A DNA stretch of 64,000 nt from Bacteriovorax sp. MedPE-SWde (lineage in GTDB: Bacteria > Bdellovibrionota > Bacteriovoracia > Bacteriovoracales > Bacteriovoracaceae), in NCBI GenBank assembly GCA_001874305.1, contig MPCU01000003.1, positions 515,391 through 579,390 of the forward strand. Reading direction: 5' to 3'. The number at the start of each line of letters is the position of its first letter. The stretch's first letter is position 1. Positions 34,403 through 43,308 of the stretch are shown here, one piece after another. A program made the position numbers and the translations under genes. The notes under the pieces are model-generated. The model ran no database searches. It was not told the DNA's origin and worked only from the letters and a program-made list of their open reading frames with translations.

Positions 34403-35778
34403 GGTAACTCTGTGAGCTTTATAGGCATACCATCTAGTGGCTTCAGACTCACGTGTGATACGGCCTTTGGAAGTTCTTTCGTCGCAAGTTCTAAATCATA
34501 AGACTTAATAATCTCTGAGACTATTATTGCGACTTCCACTAAAGAAAAGTTTTCTCCTACACATCTACGTTCTCCCTTGGAAAAAGGAAGGAAGTAATCA
34601 AGTCTGTTTACATCTACGCCAGTAAAACGCTCTGGCTTAAAACTTAAGGCATTAGGCCAAAACCTCTCACTTCGATGAATATTCCATACTGGTATTACGA
34701 CACTTGTGTTTTTTGGGATTTTGTAGAAATCAAAATTGTCTTCCACGAGATTTCTTCTTGAAGACATTGGAATGGCCGTATAAAGTCTCATTCCTTCTAA
34801 GATTGCACAATATAGCTTAGGGTGAGTTGTTTTAAATTTGATAGATTCAATTGGTGTTTGAGAATCCTCTATTTCTCTACGGATCTCATTTTGAATTTTC
34901 TTATGCTTTGAAAGTAATCCCAATACCCAACTTAGAGTATTTGAAGTCGTTTCATAACCTGCAATTAATAGAGTGATCACTTCATCTTTAAGTTCTTTAT
35001 CACTTAATGATTCACCTGTTTCAGGGTTCTTCGCATGTACTAATCGTTGAAGAATACTTGATGTTTCATGAGGAGGACTTTGTTTTTCGTTCTCTATTAA
35101 ACGTTCCACTATTCGAGAAAGGTTTCCATTATGAAAGTGAAACAACCTATTTTTCTTAGTTGGTACCCAATATGGAGTAGGGAATAATTCAAACATATGG
35201 TCATGTGCCATTTTAGAAGTATAGAGAACTGCATCATCAACAATCTTGGCATCTTCTTTTGAGAGATCACTTCCCAATAAGGTCTTTCCTGCTATAGCAA
35301 ATGTTAAATTTCTCATTTCTATAGAGAAATCTAGTTGTACTTTAGAGTTATCTCGCCATGATTGAATTGTTGAGTCAGTTAAATCTTTTATTGTTTTTGA
35401 AAAACCAATAATAGGCTTTGATCCAAGCTCTTTGGATACAATAATACGACTTCTAAGCCATGACTTTCGATCATTGTTAGTGACAAGACCTTCTCCCATC
35501 ACTACCTTCATTTCATCAGTTTGCTCACCCTTAACGTAAATTTTATTCTTATCACCGAGAACTTGCTTTATAAGATCTGTTCTATAAATGATTACAGTAT
35601 TTATAGGCCAACCATATCTTACTACTTCTCCGTAGTTTTCCTCCGTGCTCTCAAGTGCACCAAGACTATCTCGTTTAAAATGTAGCATGAGTTTAATAAA
35701 GTTAAACCCAGAAGGACCTGGGATATGATTGAGTCCTGAAAGACTTATAAAGTTACGTAGTGAATTAATATACTTCAT
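34396..35778 (-). CDS. Cytochrome P450
   Basis: A heme monooxygenase of 460 residues. The I-helix oxygen motif is AGYETTSN (273-280), the ExxR pair is Glu328/Arg331, and the heme loop PFSKGERRCVGE puts the thiolate ligand at Cys406. It has a Pro-rich start (IPGPSGFN) but no obvious membrane anchor. The length and I-helix recall CYP102/CYP4-like fatty-acid hydroxylases. It lies 1 base after the desaturase gene. No ferredoxin or reductase is adjacent, so the electron donor is elsewhere. Confidence 0.9.
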   Translation of the reverse strand: MKYINSLRNFISLSGLNHIPGPSGFNFIKLMLHFKRDSLGALESTEENYGEVVRYGWPINTVIIYRTDLIKQVLGDKNKIYVKGEQTDEMKVVMGEGLVTNNDRKSWLRSRIIVSKELGSKPIIGFSKTIKDLTDSTIQSWRDNSKVQLDFSIEMRNLTFAIAGKTLLGSDLSKEDAKIVDDAVLYTSKMAHDHMFELFPTPYWVPTKKNRLFHFHNGNLSRIVERLIENEKQSPPHETSSILQRLVHAKNPETGESLSDKELKDEVITLLIAGYETTSNTLSWVLGLLSKHKKIQNEIRREIEDSQTPIESIKFKTTHPKLYCAILEGMRLYTAIPMSSRRNLVEDNFDFYKIPKNTSVVIPVWNIHRSERFWPNALSFKPERFTGVDVNRLDYFLPFSKGERRCVGENFSLVEVAIIVSEIIKSYDLELATKELPKAVSHVSLKPLDGMPIKLTELPC

Positions 35779-35779
35779 A

Positions 35780-36697
35780 TTACCTGATATTTTTTAGACT
35801 AATTTTCTCTTCCCAAACTCTATCTAAGTTGAAGTAGCCCTTCAAGCTAAATGAGGAGGAGTTCTGCTTAAGCTTTACGGTTGGTGCAATATTATCACTT
35901 TTAACTGTTAGCAGTCTGTCCTTTTTACTCTTTAGCTTTCGTGGATCAAAGAGGCTTAAGTTTTCATGGTGATTCTTATGGAAATAACCACCCATTGTTA
36001 CAAAATTTGCAAGACGATAATAGAGAGTATGATTCATATTGAAAACTTCGACTGAACCATCTTCATGATCTCTATGACATACGTAGTTTATGTGTGCAAG
36101 GATAGCGATATTACTAAAAACAGCGGGTAGATAAAATGCAAGAAAGAGGCCCGGTCCAAATATTAGAAACCAAATAGCGATTCTTAGAATAAGATTGATA
36201 TGAAAGATTACAGTCTGTATTTTAAGTATCTTTTGGTAAGACTCGGTGTCTTTATGAATGTCAGATAAGTATTCCTTTGTATGCTCAATCATGTATTTAT
36301 TAGGTGATGTTAAATATTTAAAGAACGTCATTCCTCGTGGAGAGACAGGGTCATACTTATGATCAGAGTAGAGGTGGTGCAAGGTATGCACTAGTATAAA
36401 ATTATTAAAGCCATAACCAACAAAGTGGCCGACAAATTCTCCGACTATTCTATTAAGTGGTCCTTTGCTTAAATTTTGATGACCTGTTTTATGAAGAAAA
36501 GCTGCAACTAACCAACCAAATGGAATAGATAGAAACAGAGGAATAAAGTAGAGATAGCTAAAATCAAAGCTGATATTTCTTGGAATAACTAAAAGAATAG
36601 CAAGCAGAGTCAAAAGGAGCGTGAGGTCCTTTAGATAGTCCTTAAGTAAAAACTTAGGATCAGTTTTAATATTTTTGAATACTATGCTTGGTTTCAT
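35780..36697 (-). CDS. Membrane fatty acid desaturase
   Basis: A 305-residue di-iron membrane enzyme. The three His boxes are HKTGH (69-73), HTLHH (104-108) and HKNHH (240-244), with four hydrophobic segments between. The variant boxes place it in the FA_desaturase superfamily, which also includes hydroxylases and ketolases. It is first in the four-gene operon with the P450. The regiochemistry cannot be read from the sequence. The 126 bases upstream hold only the terminator of the neighbouring gene. Confidence 0.85.
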   Translation of the reverse strand: MKPSIVFKNIKTDPKFLLKDYLKDLTLLLTLLAILLVIPRNISFDFSYLYFIPLFLSIPFGWLVAAFLHKTGHQNLSKGPLNRIVGEFVGHFVGYGFNNFILVHTLHHLYSDHKYDPVSPRGMTFFKYLTSPNKYMIEHTKEYLSDIHKDTESYQKILKIQTVIFHINLILRIAIWFLIFGPGLFLAFYLPAVFSNIAILAHINYVCHRDHEDGSVEVFNMNHTLYYRLANFVTMGGYFHKNHHENLSLFDPRKLKSKKDRLLTVKSDNIAPTVKLKQNSSSFSLKGYFNLDRVWEEKISLKNIR

Positions 36698-36797
36698 GAT
36701 CTATTGGTATCATGAAAATATATTGAGATGTTGTGAAGTGAAAATAATACAATGCGTTAAAGTGAGGGGAGAGCTGTAAATACTGGAAACTATAAGA

Positions 36798-36815
36798 GAG
36801 GACCCGAGGGTCCTC
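36798..36815 (-). terminator. Hairpin terminator of the exported-protein gene at 36824
   Basis: GAGGACC-CGAG-GGTCCTC, a GC-rich 7-base stem located 8 bases after the stop of the leftward gene. The following bases on the minus strand are TCTTATAGTTT, a weak U-tract. Confidence 0.5.
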
Positions 36816-36823
36816 ATATAAAA

Positions 36824-37342
36824 CTACTTTCTTAAGATTGAAACCATGTGGCTTTTGCTTCCCATTCTTTCAGTAGAGATCTCGAATAGCTCGTTAGCTA
36901 GTCTTTTGAACTTACTTCTTTTTGGGAAAAGTCCTTTTCTAGTGTTAAGAAGAGCAATTGATTCAGCTGATAACTCGTCTAGAGAAACGTTAAATGTTAC
37001 GAACTCCATTTTCTTTCCGTTAGTAACTTCTCCATCTCTACCAATTGTTCCAGTAGGTCTGTATCCAGCGATAACTTGAGCAACCTTGATTGTCTTAACA
37101 GTTACTTCGCTACAGTCATGTCTACGGCTTCTACGGTTACCATATCTTCCATTGTCAGAACATGTCTTAGAAATGATCGTCTTAGAAAGAGTTTCTTTAG
37201 CTAGTTTAAAATCAAAGATACTTAGGCTTCTAAGTGATAGTGACTTAACAACCTTTTCAGTTTTGAAAACGTCATAGTTAATAGTTTTTGCGCTTGCAAG
37301 TGAACTTACAACTAGTGCTAGTGCGATTAGTACTTTTTTCAT
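36824..37342 (-). CDS. Small exported protein, unknown (module B, left member)
   Basis: A 172-residue protein with a signal peptide ending SLASA. The C-terminal block KRSKFKRLANELFEISTE resembles FKSKYKKLARKIFIVEE in the gene at 38362, so the two exported proteins of this module seem related. Two Cys and a basic GNRRSRRHD stretch lie in the middle. Function unknown. AAGGAGA precedes the ATG. It is divergent from the regulator at 37578. Confidence 0.65.
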   Translation of the reverse strand: MKKVLIALALVVSSLASAKTINYDVFKTEKVVKSLSLRSLSIFDFKLAKETLSKTIISKTCSDNGRYGNRRSRRHDCSEVTVKTIKVAQVIAGYRPTGTIGRDGEVTNGKKMEFVTFNVSLDELSAESIALLNTRKGLFPKRSKFKRLANELFEISTERMGSKSHMVSILRK

Positions 37343-37427
37343 GTGATCTCCTTATGATTGTTGTTGGAGAAATTCTGGCAGATGCTAAATAAAAAATAAA
37401 TTCTGAGAAGCATATTTTCTATTTTAG

Positions 37428-37474
37428 TTGGACAAGTGTCCGTTATTGTCTAGTCAGGGCGAGATTATTGGACA
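37428..37474. promoter_or_regulatory. TTGGACA direct repeats 40 bases apart, candidate operators
   Basis: TTGGACA occurs at 37428 and again at 37468, exactly 40 bases apart. The first is part of the dyad GGACA-AG-TGTCC (37430-37441). They lie in the 235-base divergent region between the exported-protein gene and the HTH regulator; I see no gene in that region. Confidence 0.4.
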
Positions 37475-37577
37475 TTTTCATAAATTTGTCTCATGTGTAT
37501 AGCTAAGTACTTGTTATCCTATCAGGTAGAAGTCACAATTCTTGTTTAAGTTTAAATTTTATGGAATAAGAAACTCA

Positions 37578-38381
37578 ATGCCAGAACTAACAAAACTTAA
37601 TGATTCAAAAGGTCTTTTGAAAGAGCAACTCGTCTCTGATTTAAATACCTATTTTTCGAATTATAAAGACTATTCTCTTGCTCAAAAATACTTGGCAACA
37701 AATTCTGGTGTTCACCTAAAGACAATTCAGAGACTTTGCCGAAAAGAAAATAATCCAGGGCACACAACACTGTTAAAGATATATAAGGTTCTCCTTGGAG
37801 AGAGTGATTATCAAAAACTATTCTCTCTTCTTCCAGAGATTATCCGAAATACATTAAAAGAAGATTCGATTCAAAATTTATCTAGAGATATTAATTACTC
37901 TCTAGAGATTAAGAGAGAAATTCTTGCAGATAGAGTCTTTTGTGAAATCTATTTCTTAGTTGATGCGGGAAATACATCTATTGAGCTAATACAGTTTAAG
38001 TTTGGTGAGCATGGTCTTGATACTGTAAAGAGAATGATAGACCTAAAGGCGTTACGTTATAATAGCGAGGGGCTTTTAGAGCTTGGTAGTGAAAGAGCTG
38101 AAATCGATCCTCAAGTTATAAAACATTCTGGCCTCACTCTATCGGAAAAATACTCTAAGACAAAAGATTGTGAGGTTAAAGGTGAGAACTTTATTGGCCT
38201 TTATGTCGAATCATTACCAGAAAATATTTATCAAGAGTGGCTTCAAATTGATAAGGATGCGTTTATTAAGAAAGCCGAATTAGCGAAGAAGCATCGAGTT
38301 GCGGCCGGCGGAAAGAAAGTTTTTACATATATGACAACAGATACGTTTATAAAGGAAAAGAATGAAAATATTAATCATTAG
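37578..38381 (+). CDS. HTH regulator of module B, C-terminal domain unassigned
   Basis: A 267-residue protein from the ATG at 37578; a TTG at 37542 is in frame. An XRE-like helix-turn-helix is visible at KYLATNSGVHLKTIQRLCRK. The rest is helical with no named domain and may be a distant member of the DUF4423 type. The last 20 bases overlap the next gene in another frame. The position matches that of the module A regulator. Confidence 0.6.
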   Translation: MPELTKLNDSKGLLKEQLVSDLNTYFSNYKDYSLAQKYLATNSGVHLKTIQRLCRKENNPGHTTLLKIYKVLLGESDYQKLFSLLPEIIRNTLKEDSIQNLSRDINYSLEIKREILADRVFCEIYFLVDAGNTSIELIQFKFGEHGLDTVKRMIDLKALRYNSEGLLELGSERAEIDPQVIKHSGLTLSEKYSKTKDCEVKGENFIGLYVESLPENIYQEWLQIDKDAFIKKAELAKKHRVAAGGKKVFTYMTTDTFIKEKNENINH

Positions 38382-38805
38382 TTTATTAAATATATTCATA
38401 TCTCTGTCTGTCATTGCTGGCGGTGATTATGGTGGTGGACCAAAGGTCATAACATTAAATGCGCTAGACTTTAAAGTGAATGTTGCCGATATCAAACTTA
38501 ATAAGAAGTTAGATAAAGTTGATCTTAAAGTACATTATCAAAAGAGAAGATACGAAAATGTATACCATTTAAGTGAGAGAAAACAGAATGAACTTAGAAG
38601 CGGAAAGCTAACTGCTATAACGTTCTCTTATGATAAAGAACTTTTTCATCAAGACACAATTGATAGACTCGAAAAAAGAAAGAAGTTTAACTTATTTAAA
38701 TCAAAGTATAAGAAGCTTGCACGTAAGATATTTATTGTTGAAGAAATCAAGAAGCTTGATAAGAAGTCTTCAGAGTCTAGATCATACGAAGTTCGTATGA
38801 AGTAG
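38362..38805 (+). CDS. Small exported protein, unknown (module B, right member)
   Basis: A 147-residue protein with a signal peptide ending SVIAGG. It is highly basic, with the block FKSKYKKLARKIFIVEE that resembles the C-terminus of the divergent gene at 36824. No Cys and no known domain. AAAGGAAAAG serves its ATG inside the end of the regulator gene. Confidence 0.65.
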   Translation: MKILIISLLNIFISLSVIAGGDYGGGPKVITLNALDFKVNVADIKLNKKLDKVDLKVHYQKRRYENVYHLSERKQNELRSGKLTAITFSYDKELFHQDTIDRLEKRKKFNLFKSKYKKLARKIFIVEEIKKLDKKSSESRSYEVRMK

Positions 38806-38827
38806 ACTCTGCTTCAGTCTAAAATAA

Positions 38828-39784
38828 TTAATTCCATTCCATCAATACTTCACCAATACGGTGACCAATATTGATAAGTATCGAAAGATGTCCTTCGTCT
38901 ACAGACTCACATACTGATACACGATTAACCTCTTCTGAACTATAGTCACAAAACTTCATAACTTTATTAGGGTCAATTAGATTATCATTTTCAGCGGCAA
39001 ATAAGGCGTAGGGTCTATCTATTTGCTTAAATTGTTTAATAGGCCTCTTTGGAGTCATCGCTACTGACATATGCCTAGTAATAAAAGTATTAAGGAGAGG
39101 GTCTCTGTTTAGTACTCTTTGAGGATAGTTGAAATGAACCGCAGGAGATTTGCCGTACACGAGTCCAAATGTACTTGAAGCTATTATAAACTTATAAAGA
39201 TCAATCTTCGCAAACGCAGGTGTTGATGGAATATCTCTTTCTATTTCTGCTTTATATCCAAATTGTGGAGAGATGAAGAAATAGCCATTTACAGATGTTC
39301 TCTTCTTCCATGTACTATAGTTTAATAGAAGCCCTGCTCCAGAAGAGTGCCCCAGTATATATACTTTTTCATTACTCTTTTTAACAAACTCAATAAAGGA
39401 TTTAAGGTCTTTTCTTATTGCACTAATTCTTGGAGAAGAACCTCGTTTTCCGCTCGAGAGACCATGTCCTCTTAAATCATATAGATATACATTTGTTTGG
39501 TAATCCTCTGAAAGACTTTTTCCTATATGTTGATAACCCGCTGTTGAGTGGGCGCCTCCACCGTGTAGGACAATTACAGCTACTTTACTAATAGAAGATG
39601 AAGGAAACCTATAGAATGAGTTTAGTGTTCCATCAAAACTCTTATGAAAGCTTACCTCTGGAATATTTACTTTAGGAGCATTTGCTAATGAATCAAAATC
39701 AGTTGAATCCGAAGAGGCATATCCTAAATGGGAAATTGTAATAATTATCGTAAGTATAACTAGATTCAAAAAGCTTTTCTTCAT
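38828..39784 (-). CDS. Exported alpha/beta hydrolase (lysophospholipase-like)
   Basis: A 318-residue serine hydrolase with a signal peptide (about 1-23). It has the oxyanion segment VLHGGGAHS, the DLRGHGLSSG strand, the nucleophile elbow GHSSGAG and the catalytic His in DEGHLSI, matching the Hydrolase_4/monoglyceride lipase group. The Asp is probably in ENDNLIDP. Periplasmic location suits lipid or prey-envelope degradation (inference). No operon partner. Confidence 0.85.
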   Translation of the reverse strand: MKKSFLNLVILTIIITISHLGYASSDSTDFDSLANAPKVNIPEVSFHKSFDGTLNSFYRFPSSSISKVAVIVLHGGGAHSTAGYQHIGKSLSEDYQTNVYLYDLRGHGLSSGKRGSSPRISAIRKDLKSFIEFVKKSNEKVYILGHSSGAGLLLNYSTWKKRTSVNGYFFISPQFGYKAEIERDIPSTPAFAKIDLYKFIIASSTFGLVYGKSPAVHFNYPQRVLNRDPLLNTFITRHMSVAMTPKRPIKQFKQIDRPYALFAAENDNLIDPNKVMKFCDYSSEEVNRVSVCESVDEGHLSILINIGHRIGEVLMEWN

Positions 39785-39909
39785 TATATCTCCATGGAAT
39801 GTAGTGCTGTTTTACACCTCCTTTTAGTTTTAGTGTGAAAAATCACTTTTATACTACATATTCATGTATTATTTATACGAATAACTTAAAAAATGGGCCC
39901 GAATAAGTA

Positions 39910-40989
39910 ATGCAGATTAATATTGCTGACAATATTCTAGATACAGGATGGAAGGATTTCACACCTTCAGAGTCACCATTCTTAAGCTATGAGTTCTTTC
40001 TTGCTTTAGAGGAAAGTCATGTTGTTGGAAATAGTTCTGGCTGGCAACCAATATATATCGAAGAGCCAGGGAATTCTCTTCTCTATACATTTGCCAAAAA
40101 TCATAGCTATGGGGAATATATCTTCGATTGGGACTGGGCCAATTTCTATCAACAACAGGGCATTCAATACTATCCTAAATTAACCTCGATGATTCCATTT
40201 ACTTCTGCTACTACGCCTCACTTCTTGAGCTCTACCTCTGATGGTGTTATGGCGAAGTACGAAGAAATTTATCAGAAGAATAATTTCTCTTCATCACATT
40301 TTCTCTTTATAACTGAGTCGGAAAGAGAATACTTTAAGTCTAAAGATTATTTGATTCGTGATAGTTTTCAATATCACTTTTATAATAAGAATTATGAATC
40401 TTTTGATGGTTTCTTGCAGGATTTAAAACCAAAGAAAGCAAAACAAATAAGAAAAGAAAGAAGGTTCTCAGAAGGAATCACTTTCAACAGATTTACTGGA
40501 GATAAACTATCTCCTCGTCATGCTGTTGAGATGTTTCAATTTTATCATGCAACTATAAAAAAGAAGAATGCTATTGCCTATCTTAATGAAGACTTCTTCT
40601 TAATGATATTTGATAAACTCAGACACAATATCGTTTATGTTCAAGCTTCAAAGAATGATGAAGCAATTGCAGGAGCATTCTATTTCTTTAGTTCTAGTTG
40701 TCTCTATGGGAGATACTGGGGAACAACGGAAGATATTAAAAACTTACATTTTGAGTTGTGTTATTACCAAGGTATTGAGTTTTGCATAGAAAATAAAATA
40801 AATGACTTTGAGGCCGGGGCACAAGGGGAGCACAAAATTGCTCGAGGTTTTAGGCCGGTGAAAACATTTAGCGCCCATAAAATGAAAATACCTGTAATTC
40901 ATGGGGCTATTGAGAACTATATTTCAGAAGAGCGGGCCAGTATTAACCAGCTCTTCCCATTACTTGAAAGTAAACTTCCGTTTCGTTAA
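39910..40989 (+). CDS. GNAT-fold protein of the COG3146/DUF482 family
   Basis: A 359-residue protein of the FemAB-like GNAT group called peptidogalycan biosynthesis proteins. The family marks are visible: SPFLSYEFFLALEES, WDWANFYQ, YGRYWGTTEDIKNLHFELCY and the closing EAGAQGEHKIARGFRPVKT. The reaction is not established; aminoacyl or acyl transfer is suspected. It stands alone, ending 3 bases from the convergent YcaO gene. Confidence 0.85.
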   Translation: MQINIADNILDTGWKDFTPSESPFLSYEFFLALEESHVVGNSSGWQPIYIEEPGNSLLYTFAKNHSYGEYIFDWDWANFYQQQGIQYYPKLTSMIPFTSATTPHFLSSTSDGVMAKYEEIYQKNNFSSSHFLFITESEREYFKSKDYLIRDSFQYHFYNKNYESFDGFLQDLKPKKAKQIRKERRFSEGITFNRFTGDKLSPRHAVEMFQFYHATIKKKNAIAYLNEDFFLMIFDKLRHNIVYVQASKNDEAIAGAFYFFSSSCLYGRYWGTTEDIKNLHFELCYYQGIEFCIENKINDFEAGAQGEHKIARGFRPVKTFSAHKMKIPVIHGAIENYISEERASINQLFPLLESKLPFR

Positions 40990-40992
40990 CTA

Positions 40993-43194
40993 TTATATCT
41001 TTGCTTGAAAGTACTTTTTCTTTGCGACTTGTAGCTTTTCGTAACTTTCAATTAACTTAATATGCTTGTCGATACCTTCTAACTTCATACTTGTTGTCGG
41101 TAGACCAAAGAACCTAACGTCACCAGAAACAGTATCTATGGCATTTTGAAGAGTTTCTTCTCCAAACATACGAGTCATATTTGCTTTATAGTCTGAAAGC
41201 TCTAATTCATCATCAAGTGTAATATCAAGAACTGTATTTAAAGCTCTGTAATAGCTTCTTCTTTCTGGAGAGTTCTCATTGAAAGTCATGATCATTTCAA
41301 CGAGTCCTTTGGCCTCGTCAAACTTCTTAAGTGCTAGGAAGATCATACATTTTAACTCACCAATATTTAACTGACCCCAATTTGAATTTTCATCAAAAGC
41401 GATTCCTATTAGCTCTGAGATAGGAGTGTAGTCATCCATCTCACTTTCTTCTAGATTGTTTACTAAAGTTGAAAGGCCGTCATTATCAAGTTTGTGTAAA
41501 TTTAAGATATCTTCTCTAAATATGATCGCTCTATTGTGGTTATCCCATACAAGATCATCAGCAGAGTAAATCTCAGAATAGTCAGGAACTAATATACGAC
41601 AAGCACTAGCTCCGAGCTCTTCATAGTCAGCGATATAGACTTCTTTTTCCATTTGCTTAAGAATGTCCATAAGGTAGTCATTCTCTTGCTGTGTTGTTCC
41701 TGAGAAGTCCCACTCGTTGAATTCATAATCATTTTTATCACTGAAAAACTTCCACGAAATAACTCCTGTAGAGTCAATGAAATGATCAACAATATTATTG
41801 TGCTCGCTTACAGCAAAGTTGTTAAATGTCGGAGGTGGAACGTCATTCATTCCCTCAAAGCTTCTTCCTTGTAGCAGCTCAGTAAGACTTCTCTCTAGTG
41901 CCACTTCAAATTTAGGATGTGCTCCAAATGATGCAAAAACACCACCGTTCTTTGGGTTCATCAAAGTAACACACATTACTGGAAATTTACCGCCTAAAGA
42001 TGCATCTTTAATAACGATAGGGAATCCATAAGACTCAAGCTTTTCAATCCCTTCAAGGATCTTTGGATACTTTTCAAGGACACTCTTTGGAACATCTGGA
42101 AGTGTTATTTCCTCTAGAATGATTTTGTTTTTTACGGCACGTTCAAAAATCTCCGAGAGACATTGTACACGTGCTTCATATTTAGTGTTTCCAGCACTCA
42201 TTCCATTACTTACAAATAGATTACCAATTAAATTAACTGGAACGTAGACTGTTTCTTGATCAGACTGTCTTGTGTAAGGAATCGCACATATTCCTCTTTC
42301 TGTATTTCCAGAGTTTGTATCAATGAGATGTTCAGCTTTGAGTTCATTCTCAGTATTATAAACTTCAAGAAATCTTTCATCCATCAGTCCTTCTGGGAGT
42401 GAGCCATCTGCACCGGGTTTAAACCATTTCTCATCTGGGTAGTGAACAAAGTCCGAATTTGATATCTCTTCACCTAGGTAGTAATCATTGTAGAAATAGT
42501 TATTACTTATTCTTTCTAAGTATTCTCCAAGTGCAGAACATAGAGCTGCATCTTTTGTTGCACCTTTTCCGTTTGTAAAACACATTGGTGAGTCCGCGTC
42601 TCTAATATGTACAGACCATACATTTGGAACTTGGTTTCTCCATGAAGCAATTTCAATCTTAATGCCAAGATTAGTTAAAAGCTCTGTCATATTAACGATA
42701 GTGTCTTCAAGAGATGAGTCTTTTCCTAGAATCATAGTTTGAGAGTTACTATCCGTTTCATAAACTAGACTAGCATCTTTACCAAGAACATTAAGAGTTT
42801 CAATTTTAAAGGCAGGTGACTGTTGAATTGTTTTCTTTACAGTACATCTATCAATAGATCTGAGTATCCCTTCTTTGTCTTTCTCTGAAATACTTTCAGG
42901 TAGCTCAACTTGAATATGGAAGGTTTGATTATATCTATTTTCAGGATCAATAATATTATCTTGGCGTAGTTTAATATCCTCAGTCGGGATACCTCTCGCA
43001 ATACAATAGACTCTAACAAAGTAGGCAGCACAAAGTGCAGAAGAAGCCAGGAAATAGTCAAAGGGGCTAGGAGCAGTTCCATCACCCTTGTATCTAATTG
43101 GTTGATCTGTTTTGATGCTAAAATCGTCGAAGTTAGCTTCAAGCCTTAGGTTCTCTAGAAAGTTTACGTTAATTTGCATAGGAGTTATTAACAT
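40993..43194 (-). CDS. OsmC-YcaO fusion protein
   Basis: A 733-residue two-domain protein. Residues about 5-145 are an OsmC-like peroxidase domain (SPFDYFLASSALCAAYFVRVYC holds its Cys pair in pieces). Residues about 190-600 are a YcaO ATP-dependent cyclodehydratase-like domain: CFTNGKGATKDAALCSALGE, NTERGICAIPYTRQSDQETV, MSAGNTKYEARVQCLSEIFE. The tail is helical. E. coli YcaO lacks the OsmC part. It probably works with RimO in beta-methylthiolation of ribosomal S12, as proposed for E. coli; the OsmC role is unknown. An ATG at 43179 is an alternative start. Confidence 0.88.
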   Translation of the reverse strand: MLITPMQINVNFLENLRLEANFDDFSIKTDQPIRYKGDGTAPSPFDYFLASSALCAAYFVRVYCIARGIPTEDIKLRQDNIIDPENRYNQTFHIQVELPESISEKDKEGILRSIDRCTVKKTIQQSPAFKIETLNVLGKDASLVYETDSNSQTMILGKDSSLEDTIVNMTELLTNLGIKIEIASWRNQVPNVWSVHIRDADSPMCFTNGKGATKDAALCSALGEYLERISNNYFYNDYYLGEEISNSDFVHYPDEKWFKPGADGSLPEGLMDERFLEVYNTENELKAEHLIDTNSGNTERGICAIPYTRQSDQETVYVPVNLIGNLFVSNGMSAGNTKYEARVQCLSEIFERAVKNKIILEEITLPDVPKSVLEKYPKILEGIEKLESYGFPIVIKDASLGGKFPVMCVTLMNPKNGGVFASFGAHPKFEVALERSLTELLQGRSFEGMNDVPPPTFNNFAVSEHNNIVDHFIDSTGVISWKFFSDKNDYEFNEWDFSGTTQQENDYLMDILKQMEKEVYIADYEELGASACRILVPDYSEIYSADDLVWDNHNRAIIFREDILNLHKLDNDGLSTLVNNLEESEMDDYTPISELIGIAFDENSNWGQLNIGELKCMIFLALKKFDEAKGLVEMIMTFNENSPERRSYYRALNTVLDITLDDELELSDYKANMTRMFGEETLQNAIDTVSGDVRFFGLPTTSMKLEGIDKHIKLIESYEKLQVAKKKYFQAKI

Positions 43195-43234
43195 CCTCTC
43201 CCTCTAGAGAGTAGTAAATGCTTAAAACTAGGTA

Positions 43235-43265
43235 AGAATTACAAGAAGAGAACCCTTGTAATTCT
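43235..43265. promoter_or_regulatory. 11-base inverted repeat in a divergent promoter region
   Basis: AGAATTACAAG, 9-base spacer, CTTGTAATTCT, perfect. It lies between the divergent YcaO and YgjP-like genes and could be an operator or a 5' leader hairpin of the YcaO message. No protein is assigned to it. Confidence 0.35.
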
Positions 43266-43308
43266 AGACGTTTACATAGGGGATAAAATAGTTTTATATT
43301 GGCCAGTA

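Noticed and set aside
38806..38827. AGACT/AGTCT hairpin between convergent genes
   Set aside because: Stem of only 5 pairs and weak U-tract; too weak to list as a terminator.
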